Origin: Pseudomonas sp. ADAK13
Lineage (GTDB): Bacteria; Pseudomonadota; Gammaproteobacteria; Pseudomonadales; Pseudomonadaceae
Assembly (NCBI RefSeq): GCF_012935715.1
Contig: NZ_CP052860.1
Coordinates: forward strand, 2,418,001-2,482,000
DNA: 64,000 nt
Reading direction: 5' to 3'
In this document: positions 27,891-35,014 of the stretch, piece after piece
Layout: each line of letters begins with the position of its first letter
Position numbering within the stretch: position 1 is the first letter of the stretch
Made by a program: the position numbers and the translations under genes
Notes under the pieces: generated by a model
What the model was told of the DNA's origin: nothing
The model's database searches: none
Seen by the model: the letters and a program-made list of their open reading frames with translations, nothing else

Positions 27891-28421
27891 TCAGCTTTGC
27901 GGGTATTTGAAGGTGAAGGTCTTGGTGAAGGGGCCCCACCATTCCGGTACGCCGGTTTCCTTGTCCACATGGTGAAAGAAGCCTTTGATTTGCGGGCTTT
28001 CATAGCGCAGTACCACGGTGTAGGTGCCGGGGCCGTCCATTTTCACGTTGTTGGCGTAGTGGGCGCCGTCTTTGGCCACCATCGGCAGCAGCGTGCCGAT
28101 TTCCTTGTAGTCGGGCGAACCTTGCTTGACCAGGGAGTAGGTGATGGTCAGGTAGGGCACCCACTCGCCATTGGACAGGCCGTACTTGTTGTCGGCGGTG
28201 GCATGCACATCCGTCTCGAGGTGCACCGAATCCTTGCTCATCACCATGCCCGGTGGCATGGGGGCCATTTCGATGCCCACCAGGTAGGAGGAGGCGATTT
28301 CCATGTCGTTGACCTGGACGGGCCCGCCAATCGGGTACTCGCGGGCTTGGGTCAGGGTGGAAGCGGCCAGGGCGCTGACAAGTACCAGTGCGGTGGCCAA
28401 GGGTTTGCGCAGGTGTTTCAT
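27891..28421 (-). CDS. P19/FetP-type periplasmic iron-binding protein
   Basis: The 176-residue product belongs to the Tp34/P19/FetP family, periplasmic copper- and iron-binding proteins that deliver iron to FTR1-type permeases. It has a Sec signal (cleavage likely after LTQA, residue ~26). The family metal-site pattern is visible: M61-type EIASSYLVGIEMAPMPPGM, HLETDVHA and later FFHHVDKETG. It is the third gene of a cupredoxin-FTR1-P19 operon, 20 bases after the permease gene. Confidence 0.9.
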   Translation of the reverse strand: MKHLRKPLATALVLVSALAASTLTQAREYPIGGPVQVNDMEIASSYLVGIEMAPMPPGMVMSKDSVHLETDVHATADNKYGLSNGEWVPYLTITYSLVKQGSPDYKEIGTLLPMVAKDGAHYANNVKMDGPGTYTVVLRYESPQIKGFFHHVDKETGVPEWWGPFTKTFTFKYPQS

Positions 28422-28441
28422 GGTGGGGCTCCTTGGGACAG

Positions 28442-29260
28442 TTAACGTGATTGCGTCGGGCGTGAATGCAGCAAGCGGTTACCCAGCACCAGGAGCGCAA
28501 GGGTGACGGACCAGGCGGCCAGTTGGACGCCCAGCGGCCGGTCGGTGTAGCCCACCAGCGCGGTCAGGGCGCGGCCGGTGAGGCTGGCGTCGGAGACCAG
28601 CCAGGAGGTGTCCCAGAGTTGGTAGCCCCAGGCGGGGATCAGGTCGATACCGGCGAGGATCGCGGCCGCCCGGCCCGCCATGCCGGCGGCGAGCAAGGCG
28701 ATCATCCAGCCGGTGATCGAAAACAGGCGCTTGAGGCTGATGGCGACCAGGCCGCGGTACATCAGCCAGGACAGCGCGGCGCCGGCGGCGATGCCGAGCA
28801 CGCCACCCGCCAGCATCGACAGTGGGTCTGCCTGGCTCGACGCGGCGATGCCATAGAGGAACAGCACGATTTCCGAGCCTTCGCGCAGCACCGCCACGGT
28901 GATCACCACGGCCAGCGCCCAGAGTGATTTTTCGCCGCTGAGTACCGCATTGCCGGCGCTGCGCAGTTGGGTGGCCAGTTCGCGTCCGTGGCTGGCCATC
29001 CACAGGTTGTGCCAGCCCAGCATGACCACGGCGACCACCAGAATGGCCGCGTTGAAAATCTCCTGGCCAAAGCCCTGGAGTGCCTGGGTGATTGCGCCGG
29101 TAAAGAGCGCGAGGATTCCGGCACCCAGTACGCCGGCTGCGATCCCGCCGCCGATAAACAGCCCGCGCCGTGCCAGGCCCTGGGTGGCGGCCATCACGAT
29201 GCCGACCACAATCCCGGCTTCCAGCACTTCTCGAAACACGATCAACAGACAGGCCAGCAT
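28442..29260 (-). CDS. FTR1-family high-affinity iron permease
   Basis: The 272-residue polytopic inner-membrane protein has seven hydrophobic segments and the two iron-coordinating R-E-x-x-E motifs of FTR1/EfeU permeases: FREVLEAG at residues 9-16 and LREGSEIVLF in the middle of the protein. It imports iron, probably Fe(II) re-oxidised or complexed by the partner periplasmic proteins. It lies 3 bases after the cupredoxin gene and 20 bases before the P19-like gene, indicating one transcript. Confidence 0.93.
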   Translation of the reverse strand: MLACLLIVFREVLEAGIVVGIVMAATQGLARRGLFIGGGIAAGVLGAGILALFTGAITQALQGFGQEIFNAAILVVAVVMLGWHNLWMASHGRELATQLRSAGNAVLSGEKSLWALAVVITVAVLREGSEIVLFLYGIAASSQADPLSMLAGGVLGIAAGAALSWLMYRGLVAISLKRLFSITGWMIALLAAGMAGRAAAILAGIDLIPAWGYQLWDTSWLVSDASLTGRALTALVGYTDRPLGVQLAAWSVTLALLVLGNRLLHSRPTQSR

Positions 29261-29263
29261 GGC

Positions 29264-29599
29264 TTACTCCTTGGCCGCGACGGCAGTGACCGTGCCTTTG
29301 GCCTGGTCCGGGTGGTAGTCATCGAAGAAGGTGTAGGTGCCGGGATGCAGCGGGCCCGCAAACACCGTGACGGTGTTGCCGGGGACGATGATTTTTTCGA
29401 ATTTCATGTCATAGCTTTCGAACTCATCGACGCTTTCGTCGTGGCTGGTGAGTTGAATACGAAAGCGCTCACCGGCCGGCACCTCGAAACTTGAGGGGCT
29501 GAAGGTGTGGTTTTGAATGACCAGGGTGACCAGCTGATCCGCCTGTGCAACGACGGGAAAAGCCAGCAGGACGAGAGCCAGCCGGGCAGGAGTGGGCAT
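29264..29599 (-). CDS. Periplasmic cupredoxin-domain protein of the iron uptake operon
   Basis: The 111-residue product has a signal peptide (cleavage likely after PVVAQA) and a small cupredoxin-like domain (LVIQNHTFSPSSFEVPAGER, ending with a PGTYTFFDDYHPDQAKG segment). Relatives in ftr/EfeO-type operons bind copper or iron and are thought to oxidise Fe(II) before transport. The usual Cys-x-n-His-Met copper loop is not complete, so the metal ligand set is unclear. It is the first gene of the operon, with a likely Fur box immediately upstream. Confidence 0.85.
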   Translation of the reverse strand: MPTPARLALVLLAFPVVAQADQLVTLVIQNHTFSPSSFEVPAGERFRIQLTSHDESVDEFESYDMKFEKIIVPGNTVTVFAGPLHPGTYTFFDDYHPDQAKGTVTAVAAKE

Positions 29600-29612
29600 G
29601 CCGAATGTCCGC

Positions 29613-29631
29613 TAATGAGAACGATTCGCGG
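29613..29631 (-). promoter_or_regulatory. Probable Fur box upstream of the iron uptake operon
   Basis: The sequence TAATGAGAACGATTCGC closely follows the common pseudomonad Fur-box core AATGAGAATNATT. It ends 14 bases before the cupredoxin start, where a bound repressor would block transcription. Read directly; binding is inferred from position and operon function. Confidence 0.55.
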
Positions 29632-29735
29632 ATGATTGGCTTTGTCTTTAAGTGTTACAAGTGAAGATCGAGTTAGATGGCGACCCGTTCAACCCTGGTT
29701 CAGGTTGCGACAATGCGCGAGGGAGGGAGCAGCAG

Positions 29736-29761
29736 CCGTGGGCACCCGAGAGTGCCCACGG
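29736..29761 (-). terminator. Stem-loop after tonB
   Basis: A perfect 10-bp stem CCGTGGGCAC/GTGCCCACGG with a 6-base loop lies 6 bases beyond the tonB stop codon. It is very stable but is followed by a C/T mixture rather than a clean T-run. Confidence 0.65.
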
Positions 29762-29767
29762 TGAGGG

Positions 29768-30517
29768 TTACCGACGACGTTTTTCGATGTTGTAAACGAA
29801 CGGCGCAACGATCTCGATGCTGCCGCCTTTCAACATGTCGGCCGGCGGCTTGGGCAGCGGCTGGGCACGACGGATCATGTCGAGGGTGGCGCGGTCCAGG
29901 TCGGCGTTGCCGGAGCGGCCCACCAACTCATAGGACAGCACGTTGCCATCGGCATCCACCACGAAACGCAAGCGGTTCAGGCCTTCCTTGCCACGGGCCT
30001 GGGCGCCTGGCGGGTACTTCTTGTACTTCTGCAGGTGGCCCAGCAGGGTACTTTCCCAGGTGGCCTTGGCCGCGATCTGCTGCGGTGAAGGGCCCGGCTG
30101 TGGCTGGGCGGATTTCTCCGTAGGCGCGTTGTTCTGCGGAGTTTCGCTCGGCGGCTCTTCGGAAGGTTTTTCCTTGGGCGGATCGGGCTTCTTCTCTACA
30201 GGCTTGGGCGGCTGTGGTTTTGGCTTGGGCTTGACCGGCTTTGGCACCTGGATCGTCGGCTTGGGTGCCTCAGCCAGCTTCGGCAATGGCAACTCTTCCA
30301 CCGGCGCTGGCGGCTGTGGCGGCGTGATCACCTTCGGCGGGGCCGGAGGTGGCGGCGCCGGCATCGGTGCCAGGTCGATGACCATGGCGGCCGGTGGCAG
30401 TTGGACCATGTGTGGCGCCGACCACTGGAGCGCGATGATGATCGCGACGGCGTGGACGCCCAGCACGACGGCGAGGCTGGTGCCATAACGCGTCAGTTTG
30501 TGGCGCGTCGTGATCAT
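29768..30517 (-). CDS. tonB: TonB energy transducer
   Basis: TonB couples the proton gradient harvested by ExbB-ExbD to outer-membrane siderophore and vitamin receptors. The 249-residue protein has a single N-terminal membrane anchor (~14-33), a very Pro/Lys/Glu-rich periplasmic spacer (~45-150) and a C-terminal TonB fold with NRLRFVVDADGNVLSYELV and ATLDMIRRAQPLPKPP. It overlaps the exbD stop by 4 bases, completing an exbB-exbD-tonB operon. Confidence 0.96.
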   Translation of the reverse strand: MITTRHKLTRYGTSLAVVLGVHAVAIIIALQWSAPHMVQLPPAAMVIDLAPMPAPPPPAPPKVITPPQPPAPVEELPLPKLAEAPKPTIQVPKPVKPKPKPQPPKPVEKKPDPPKEKPSEEPPSETPQNNAPTEKSAQPQPGPSPQQIAAKATWESTLLGHLQKYKKYPPGAQARGKEGLNRLRFVVDADGNVLSYELVGRSGNADLDRATLDMIRRAQPLPKPPADMLKGGSIEIVAPFVYNIEKRRR

Positions 30518-30939
30518 TTCTTGGCTGCCGTCTCAAGTCCGACCAGGCCTACCTTGAGGTAGCCGGCTGCCCGCAGGGCATCCATCACGCTCATCAGGTC
30601 GCCGTAGTCCACGCCCTTGTCGGCCTGGAAGAAGATCGTCGTGTCTTTCTTGCCCTGGGTCTTGGCGTCGAGCACCGCGCCCAGGGTGTCGGATTTGACT
30701 TCTTCTTCGCCCAGGAACAGACGCTGGTCCGCCTTGACGCTGAGGAATATCGGTTTCTCTGGCCGTGGTGCCGGTTTCGCGCTGGAAGCGGGCAGGTCGA
30801 CCTTGATGTCTACAGTGGCCAGGGGTGCAGCCACCATGAAGATGATCAGCAGCACCAGCATCACGTCGATAAACGGCGTGACGTTGATTTCGTGGTTCTC
30901 GACGAGCTCGTCGTCGCCTTGATTCAAATGCAGGCCCAT
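30514..30939 (-). CDS. exbD: ExbD, TonB-system proton channel subunit
   Basis: The 141-residue protein has the N-terminal cytoplasmic tail ending in EINVTPFID, one membrane helix (VMLVLLIIFMVAAPLATV) with the functional Asp of the PFIDVM motif, and a periplasmic domain. It sits 6 bases after exbB and overlaps tonB by 4 bases. Confidence 0.96.
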   Translation of the reverse strand: MGLHLNQGDDELVENHEINVTPFIDVMLVLLIIFMVAAPLATVDIKVDLPASSAKPAPRPEKPIFLSVKADQRLFLGEEEVKSDTLGAVLDAKTQGKKDTTIFFQADKGVDYGDLMSVMDALRAAGYLKVGLVGLETAAKK

Positions 30940-30945
30940 GGCCGA

Positions 30946-31932
30946 TTACCCCACTTTCACCATATGCGGTTGCGAGCTGCGCTCGGAAGGCAGGTGATCG
31001 AGGTCACGGCTGACCAGCAACAGGACTTCTGCCGAAGCGTCCGACACCTGAGCCTTGTAGCCGGCGATCGAACGGGCGAAGACGTTGTAGATGACCACCG
31101 CAGGAATCGCGGCAACCAGGCCCAGTGCGGTCGCCAGCAGGGCTTCGGCAATGCCGGGCGCCACGACGGCGAGGTTGGTGGTCTGGGTTTTGGCGATGCC
31201 GATGAAGCTGTTCATGATGCCCCATACGGTACCGAACAGGCCGACGAAGGGCGCGGTGGAACCAATGGTCGCCAGCACGCCGGTGCCGTTGCTCATGTTG
31301 CGACCGCAGGCTGCAACCAGGCGCTCCAGACGGAAGCTGACACGTTCCTTGATGCCTTCTTTTTCACGGCTGTTGGCCGACAGGCGCATTTCTTCAAGGG
31401 CGTCGTGGACCAGCAGGTTCGCCAGGGTGCCCTTCTTCGCCGCGCTTTCGCTGGCTTCTTTCAGGGTGGTGGCTTTTTTCAGGTGGACGATTTCAGTGCG
31501 CAGGCGACGCTTGGCACCCAGCAGCTCGAAGCCCTTGGCGATCCAGATGGTCCAGGTGATGATCGAGGCGATGGCCAGGCCGATCATCACGATCTTCACG
31601 ATGATGTCAGCGTTCTGGTACATGCCCCAGGGCGACAGGTCGTGGGCCATGCCCAGGCTGTTGTCTTCTTCCAGCACCACGCCGGACTCGTCAGCCGGAG
31701 CGCCTTCGGCGGCCAGGGCTGGGTCGGTGGCAGCCGGTGCAGCAGCAGGCGCCGCAGCGTTTTGCTCGTGGGCTGGAGCGGTCGCAGCAGGCTGTGTAGC
31801 CGGGGCGGTGTTATCGGCGAACGCGGCGGTCGGTGCCAGCAGAACGCTGAACAGCACTGCAGCAATCGCACGCCAGGCGCGGGATGGGCTGTGAGGCTTG
31901 GTTGGCGAAGCGGGGGATGTATTGCGTGTCAT
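30946..31932 (-). CDS. exbB: ExbB, TonB-system proton channel subunit
   Basis: ExbB pentamers form the proton channel with ExbD. The 328-residue protein starts with a signal-like hydrophobic segment and an unusually Ala/Pro/Glu-rich periplasmic stretch (~35-95), the long form seen in pseudomonads and in the TonB1-type ExbB. Three membrane helices follow, with the conserved LATIGSTAPFVGLFGTVWGI and LLATALGLVAAIPAVVIYN blocks. It is the first gene of the exbBD-tonB operon, with a possible Fur-box-like stretch upstream. Confidence 0.95.
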   Translation of the reverse strand: MTRNTSPASPTKPHSPSRAWRAIAAVLFSVLLAPTAAFADNTAPATQPAATAPAHEQNAAAPAAAPAATDPALAAEGAPADESGVVLEEDNSLGMAHDLSPWGMYQNADIIVKIVMIGLAIASIITWTIWIAKGFELLGAKRRLRTEIVHLKKATTLKEASESAAKKGTLANLLVHDALEEMRLSANSREKEGIKERVSFRLERLVAACGRNMSNGTGVLATIGSTAPFVGLFGTVWGIMNSFIGIAKTQTTNLAVVAPGIAEALLATALGLVAAIPAVVIYNVFARSIAGYKAQVSDASAEVLLLVSRDLDHLPSERSSQPHMVKVG

Positions 31933-32010
31933 GCTGGCCGGACCTGAGAGAAAAAAATGAGTGATCGTCCTTCCAGACCGTAACGGGTCGAGGACAAATG
32001 GGCGGTTATT

Positions 32011-32030
32011 ATTGCAAGTAATTCTTGTTA
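32011..32030 (-). promoter_or_regulatory. Possible degenerate Fur box upstream of exbB
   Basis: On the minus strand AACAAGAATTACTTGCAAT is AT-rich and resembles a Fur operator half-match, about 80 bases before exbB. The match is weak and is offered because exbBD-tonB operons are normally iron-repressed. Confidence 0.3.
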
Positions 32031-32121
32031 ACAGAAGTAATACAGTTACTTTATTTGTCGTTTTGCTGGCCGCTGGTCATGTGCGGGGGCTAATCTTGAC
32101 CTTTAAGAACGGAGTTTTGTG

Positions 32122-32973
32122 ATGTCTGCGCCTTCTGTGGTGATTGCCGGTTGCGGCGATGTCGGTAGCCGTCTGGCCACCCAATTGCTGGCCCAGGGCT
32201 GGGACGTTCATGGTCTGCGCCGGGATATCTCGCGCCTTCCCAAGGGTGTTATCGGGATTGCCGGCGACCTGTTCAATGAAAACTGCCCCGATACCTGGCC
32301 GGTGGGCGGGGTGGATTACCTGGTGTATTGCGCGGCGGCCACCGATCACGACGAAGCCGGCTATCGCGCAGCGTACGTGCAAGGGTTGCAGCATGTGCTG
32401 GAGTGGCTGAACGACTACGGCCAGGCGCCCAGGCATTTGCTGTTTGTATCCAGCAGCAGTGTGTACGGGCAGCAGAACGGTGAGTGGGTCGACGAAAACT
32501 CCGAGACCCAGGCGGGCGGTTATTCCGGACAAGTCATGCTGGAAGCCGAGCAAGTGGCATTGAACAGCGGCATTCCCGCGAGCGTCGTGCGCCTGACCGG
32601 CATCTATGGCCCCGGCCGCGAGTGGCTGCTGAGCCAGGTGCGCCAGGGCTATCGCGTGGCGATTGACCCACCTTTATATGGCAACCGCATTCACGCGGAT
32701 GACGCTGCGGGTTTGCTGGCGTTTTTGCTGCAGCACGTGGAGCAGGGCGGTGTGCTGGATAAATGCTACATCGGCGTCGATGACGCTCCGGCACCGCTGG
32801 CCGACGTGGTGGGCTGGTTGCGCGAGTACCTTGGCGTGACCGAATGGGCCGAGAACGCCAGCGTACGCCGGGCGGGCAGCAAGCAGTGCAGTAATGCCCG
32901 GGCCAAGGCGCTGGGTTGGGTGCCACGTTATCCAAGTTATCGCGAAGGGTATGCGGCCATTCTCGAGGGTTGA
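32122..32973 (+). CDS. NAD(P)-dependent epimerase/dehydratase (YeeZ-like)
   Basis: The 283-residue protein is an extended short-chain dehydrogenase. It has an N-terminal nucleotide-binding glycine motif (IAGCGDVGSRLA, residues ~8-19), a YCAAATDHDE region, SSSSVYGQQNGEWVDE, and RLTGIYGPGREWLL in the substrate domain. The catalytic Tyr-x-x-x-Lys appears altered, since GGYSGQVMLEAE lacks the Lys, as in the atypical YeeZ group. The substrate is unknown. GGAG lies 7 bases before the ATG at 32122. Confidence 0.82.
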   Translation: MSAPSVVIAGCGDVGSRLATQLLAQGWDVHGLRRDISRLPKGVIGIAGDLFNENCPDTWPVGGVDYLVYCAAATDHDEAGYRAAYVQGLQHVLEWLNDYGQAPRHLLFVSSSSVYGQQNGEWVDENSETQAGGYSGQVMLEAEQVALNSGIPASVVRLTGIYGPGREWLLSQVRQGYRVAIDPPLYGNRIHADDAAGLLAFLLQHVEQGGVLDKCYIGVDDAPAPLADVVGWLREYLGVTEWAENASVRRAGSKQCSNARAKALGWVPRYPSYREGYAAILEG

Positions 32974-32978
32974 TGGCG

Positions 32979-33713
32979 TTACTGTTTTTCCAGCAGCCAC
33001 TGGCGTGGGCCTGGAGTGAGCTGGGGGATTTCGTCGGGCCGGGACAGGTTGATCGCCTTGAGAATCTCGAGTCGTTTGCCGTAGCGGGAGAAAATCCAGC
33101 CGTCGCCGACATCGCCCTTGCCCAGGTAGAGGGTGTCATTGCCAGCGCCCTGGGTGGCGCAATCGCCGCCCAGGCACAGCTCGTACCGGTCGTTTTGCGC
33201 CAGGCCTGACACGGTGCCATCCGCCGTGAACATTACGATGTTGCCGATGCCTTGGCCTTCAATGATTTTCCATTGGCCGCCCATATAGGCCGAGTTCAGC
33301 GCCTGCCGGAAGGTTGTGCCCCACTTCGCTCCCGCGGGAGCCGGCGGGTCAGGGCGTATAAACACTTGCCCGGCGTAACGTTCTGTGGGGAGCTGGATCA
33401 ACTGCTTGCCATCCGATCGAAGCTCGTCGGCGCCATGGCCGTTGTAGTCGACGGTCCATGCGCCCGGCGCCTTCGGCAGCAACTGACCTTCGCCCAGCTC
33501 GAACGCATTGCTGACTTGTGCCTTGCCGTTGCGGGTGTCGATGTTCCATTCCAGGTTCATGCCGTGAGCATCAAGGGCTCGCAGCAAGGGCCTGCCTTGG
33601 GCGGCTGAGTCGATGGCTGCCTGGTTGATCCACAGCCCGCTGATGTCGGGCGTTTGCGGCGGGTGAGTGCAGCCGCCCAGCAGGATCAGGCTAAGGACAA
33701 GTAATGTGCGCAT
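32979..33713 (-). CDS. Lipoprotein, copy 1 of a tandem paralogous pair
   Basis: The 244-residue precursor has a signal with lipobox LGGC (Cys15) and a mature domain with no function I recognise. It opens ISGLWINQAAIDSAAQGRPL and ends in PGPRQWLLEKQ, both nearly matched by the downstream-encoded lipoprotein at 33803-34546. Internal blocks also align (GAWTVDYNGHGADELRSDGKQL, NSAYMGGQW). It may be an outer-membrane or periplasmic surface protein. The start at 33713 is chosen because it yields the lipobox signal; no good ribosome site is visible. Confidence 0.75.
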   Translation of the reverse strand: MRTLLVLSLILLGGCTHPPQTPDISGLWINQAAIDSAAQGRPLLRALDAHGMNLEWNIDTRNGKAQVSNAFELGEGQLLPKAPGAWTVDYNGHGADELRSDGKQLIQLPTERYAGQVFIRPDPPAPAGAKWGTTFRQALNSAYMGGQWKIIEGQGIGNIVMFTADGTVSGLAQNDRYELCLGGDCATQGAGNDTLYLGKGDVGDGWIFSRYGKRLEILKAINLSRPDEIPQLTPGPRQWLLEKQ

Positions 33714-33756
33714 GGGGGCAGTCTGCATAAGGTGGAAAGCGAGGCAGCAGACTAAA

Positions 33757-33783
33757 GAAAAAGGAGCCCGTGGGCTCCTTTGT
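33757..33783. terminator. Terminator between the two lipoprotein genes
   Basis: Stem GGAGCCC/GGGCTCC (33763-33778) is flanked by A6 on the left, which is T6 on the minus strand, and by TTTGTT on the right. It ends the minus-strand lipoprotein gene at 33803-34546, so the two paralogues are probably transcribed separately. Confidence 0.8.
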
Positions 33784-33806
33784 TCTGTATCACTGTTCTG
33801 TATCAC
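33781..33806. repeat. 13-bp tandem direct duplication at a gene end
   Basis: TGTTCTGTATCAC occurs twice head to tail. The inner copy includes the stop codon of the upstream-transcribed lipoprotein gene and the outer copy lies just past it, so the duplication leaves the protein unchanged. It looks like a recent slippage event. Confidence 0.85.
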
Positions 33807-34546
33807 TGTTTTTCCAGCAACCACTGCCGCGGTCCCGGGGTAAACGAGGGCACCTCGTCGGCCTGGGCGGTATTGATCGCCTGGAAGATTTCCAGTTGCT
33901 TGCCCTTGCGCGCAAAGATCCACGGGTTGCCCTGGCCGTTCAGTTGCAGCCAGATGCTGTCGTAGCCGCCGCTCATGGAGGCGCAATCACCTGCCAGGCA
34001 CAGCGAGTACTGATCGGCACCCGGCAGGCCGGTTACCTGGCCATTGGGCTGGAACTGCACCGTCGCGCCTTCGCCATTGCCGCTGCTGATCCTCCAGGTG
34101 CCGCCCATATAGGCGGCGTACAGGGTACGCTCGAAGTTGGCGCCCAGCGGCGCGCCTTCGGGGGCAGGGTCCTTGGCACGGGCGAACAGTTGCTCGGGCT
34201 CGTTATCATTGGCCCCTTGCAGCAGTTGTTTGCCTTTACGCTTGAGTTCGGTGGCGGAGCCGCCGTAGAAATCGACGCTCCAGGCGCCGGATTTTTCACC
34301 CAGCAACTTGCCTTCAGCTACTTCAAAACCGTTGTAGTAGCGGGCCTGGGATGCTTTGGTGTTCACCTCCCATTCGAGGTTCGGACCATAGCTCTGCAGG
34401 GCTTCACGCAAAGGGCCGCCCTTGGCTGCCGCATCGATGGCGGCCTGGTTGATCCAGGTGCCGCTCACATCCAGGTCGGCGGGATTGCTGGCGCAGCCGC
34501 CGAGCAGCAGGGCGAGCAACGAAGAGGCAACGAGCGCTTTGCGCAT
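33803..34546 (-). CDS. Lipoprotein, copy 2 of a tandem paralogous pair
   Basis: The 247-residue precursor has lipobox LGGC (Cys18) and the same architecture as the 32979-33713 product: VSGTWINQAAIDAAAKGGPL after the lipid anchor, GAWSVDFYGGSATELKRKGKQL in the middle, YAAYMGGTW, SLCLAGDCASM and FTPGPRQWLLEKQ at the end. The pair clearly arose by duplication. No enzyme motif is visible and the function is unknown. It has its own terminator at 33757-33783. Confidence 0.8.
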   Translation of the reverse strand: MRKALVASSLLALLLGGCASNPADLDVSGTWINQAAIDAAAKGGPLREALQSYGPNLEWEVNTKASQARYYNGFEVAEGKLLGEKSGAWSVDFYGGSATELKRKGKQLLQGANDNEPEQLFARAKDPAPEGAPLGANFERTLYAAYMGGTWRISSGNGEGATVQFQPNGQVTGLPGADQYSLCLAGDCASMSGGYDSIWLQLNGQGNPWIFARKGKQLEIFQAINTAQADEVPSFTPGPRQWLLEKQ

Positions 34547-34571
34547 TACGAAATCCTTCCAAGAACCAATT

Positions 34572-34603
34572 CGGCGCAGCCTTCCCGAGGAAGCGCTGCG
34601 CCG
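34572..34603. terminator. Stem-loop after ridA
   Basis: An almost perfect inverted repeat (CGGCGCAGC...GCTGCGCCG with an inner TTCC/GGAA extension) lies 7 bases after the ridA stop on the minus strand. It is a strong hairpin without a long T-run. Confidence 0.6.
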
Positions 34604-34609
34604 GATGTT

Positions 34610-34990
34610 TTACTCGATGACCAGAATGGCGTCCATCTCAACCTGCGCGCCCTTTGGCAGGGCGGCAACGCCGATGGCGGCGCGGGCTGGGTACGGTTGT
34701 TCGAAGTACTTGCCCATGATCTCGTTGACCTTGGCGAAGTGGCTCAGGTCGGTGAGGAAGATGTTCAGTTTGACGATGTCCTTGAACGAACCGCCTGCGG
34801 CTTCGGCCACCGACTTCAGGTTTTCGAAGACCTGGATGGTTTGGGCTTCAAAGCCTTCAACCAGCTCCATGGTTTTTGGGTCCAGTGGAATCTGGCCGGA
34901 CATGTAGACGGTATTGCCCGCCTTGATCGCCTGGGAATAAGTACCGATTGCTGCTGGTGCCTTGTCGCTGGTGATAACAGTCTTGGTCAT
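34610..34990 (-). CDS. ridA: RidA-family enamine/imine deaminase
   Basis: RidA hydrolyses reactive 2-aminoacrylate-type enamines to keto acids plus ammonia, protecting PLP enzymes. The 126-residue protein has the canonical sequence: [13 protein letters not shown] near the start, [11 protein letters not shown], and the C-terminal [20 protein letters not shown] with the carboxylate-binding Arg. It follows spoT by 24 bases, a conserved pseudomonad linkage. A second, more distant family member lies beside dadA. Confidence 0.94.
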   Translation of the reverse strand: MTKTVITSDKAPAAIGTYSQAIKAGNTVYMSGQIPLDPKTMELVEGFEAQTIQVFENLKSVAEAAGGSFKDIVKLNIFLTDLSHFAKVNEIMGKYFEQPYPARAAIGVAALPKGAQVEMDAILVIE

Positions 34991-35014
34991 GAATGACTCC
35001 TTGTAATGGATGGG

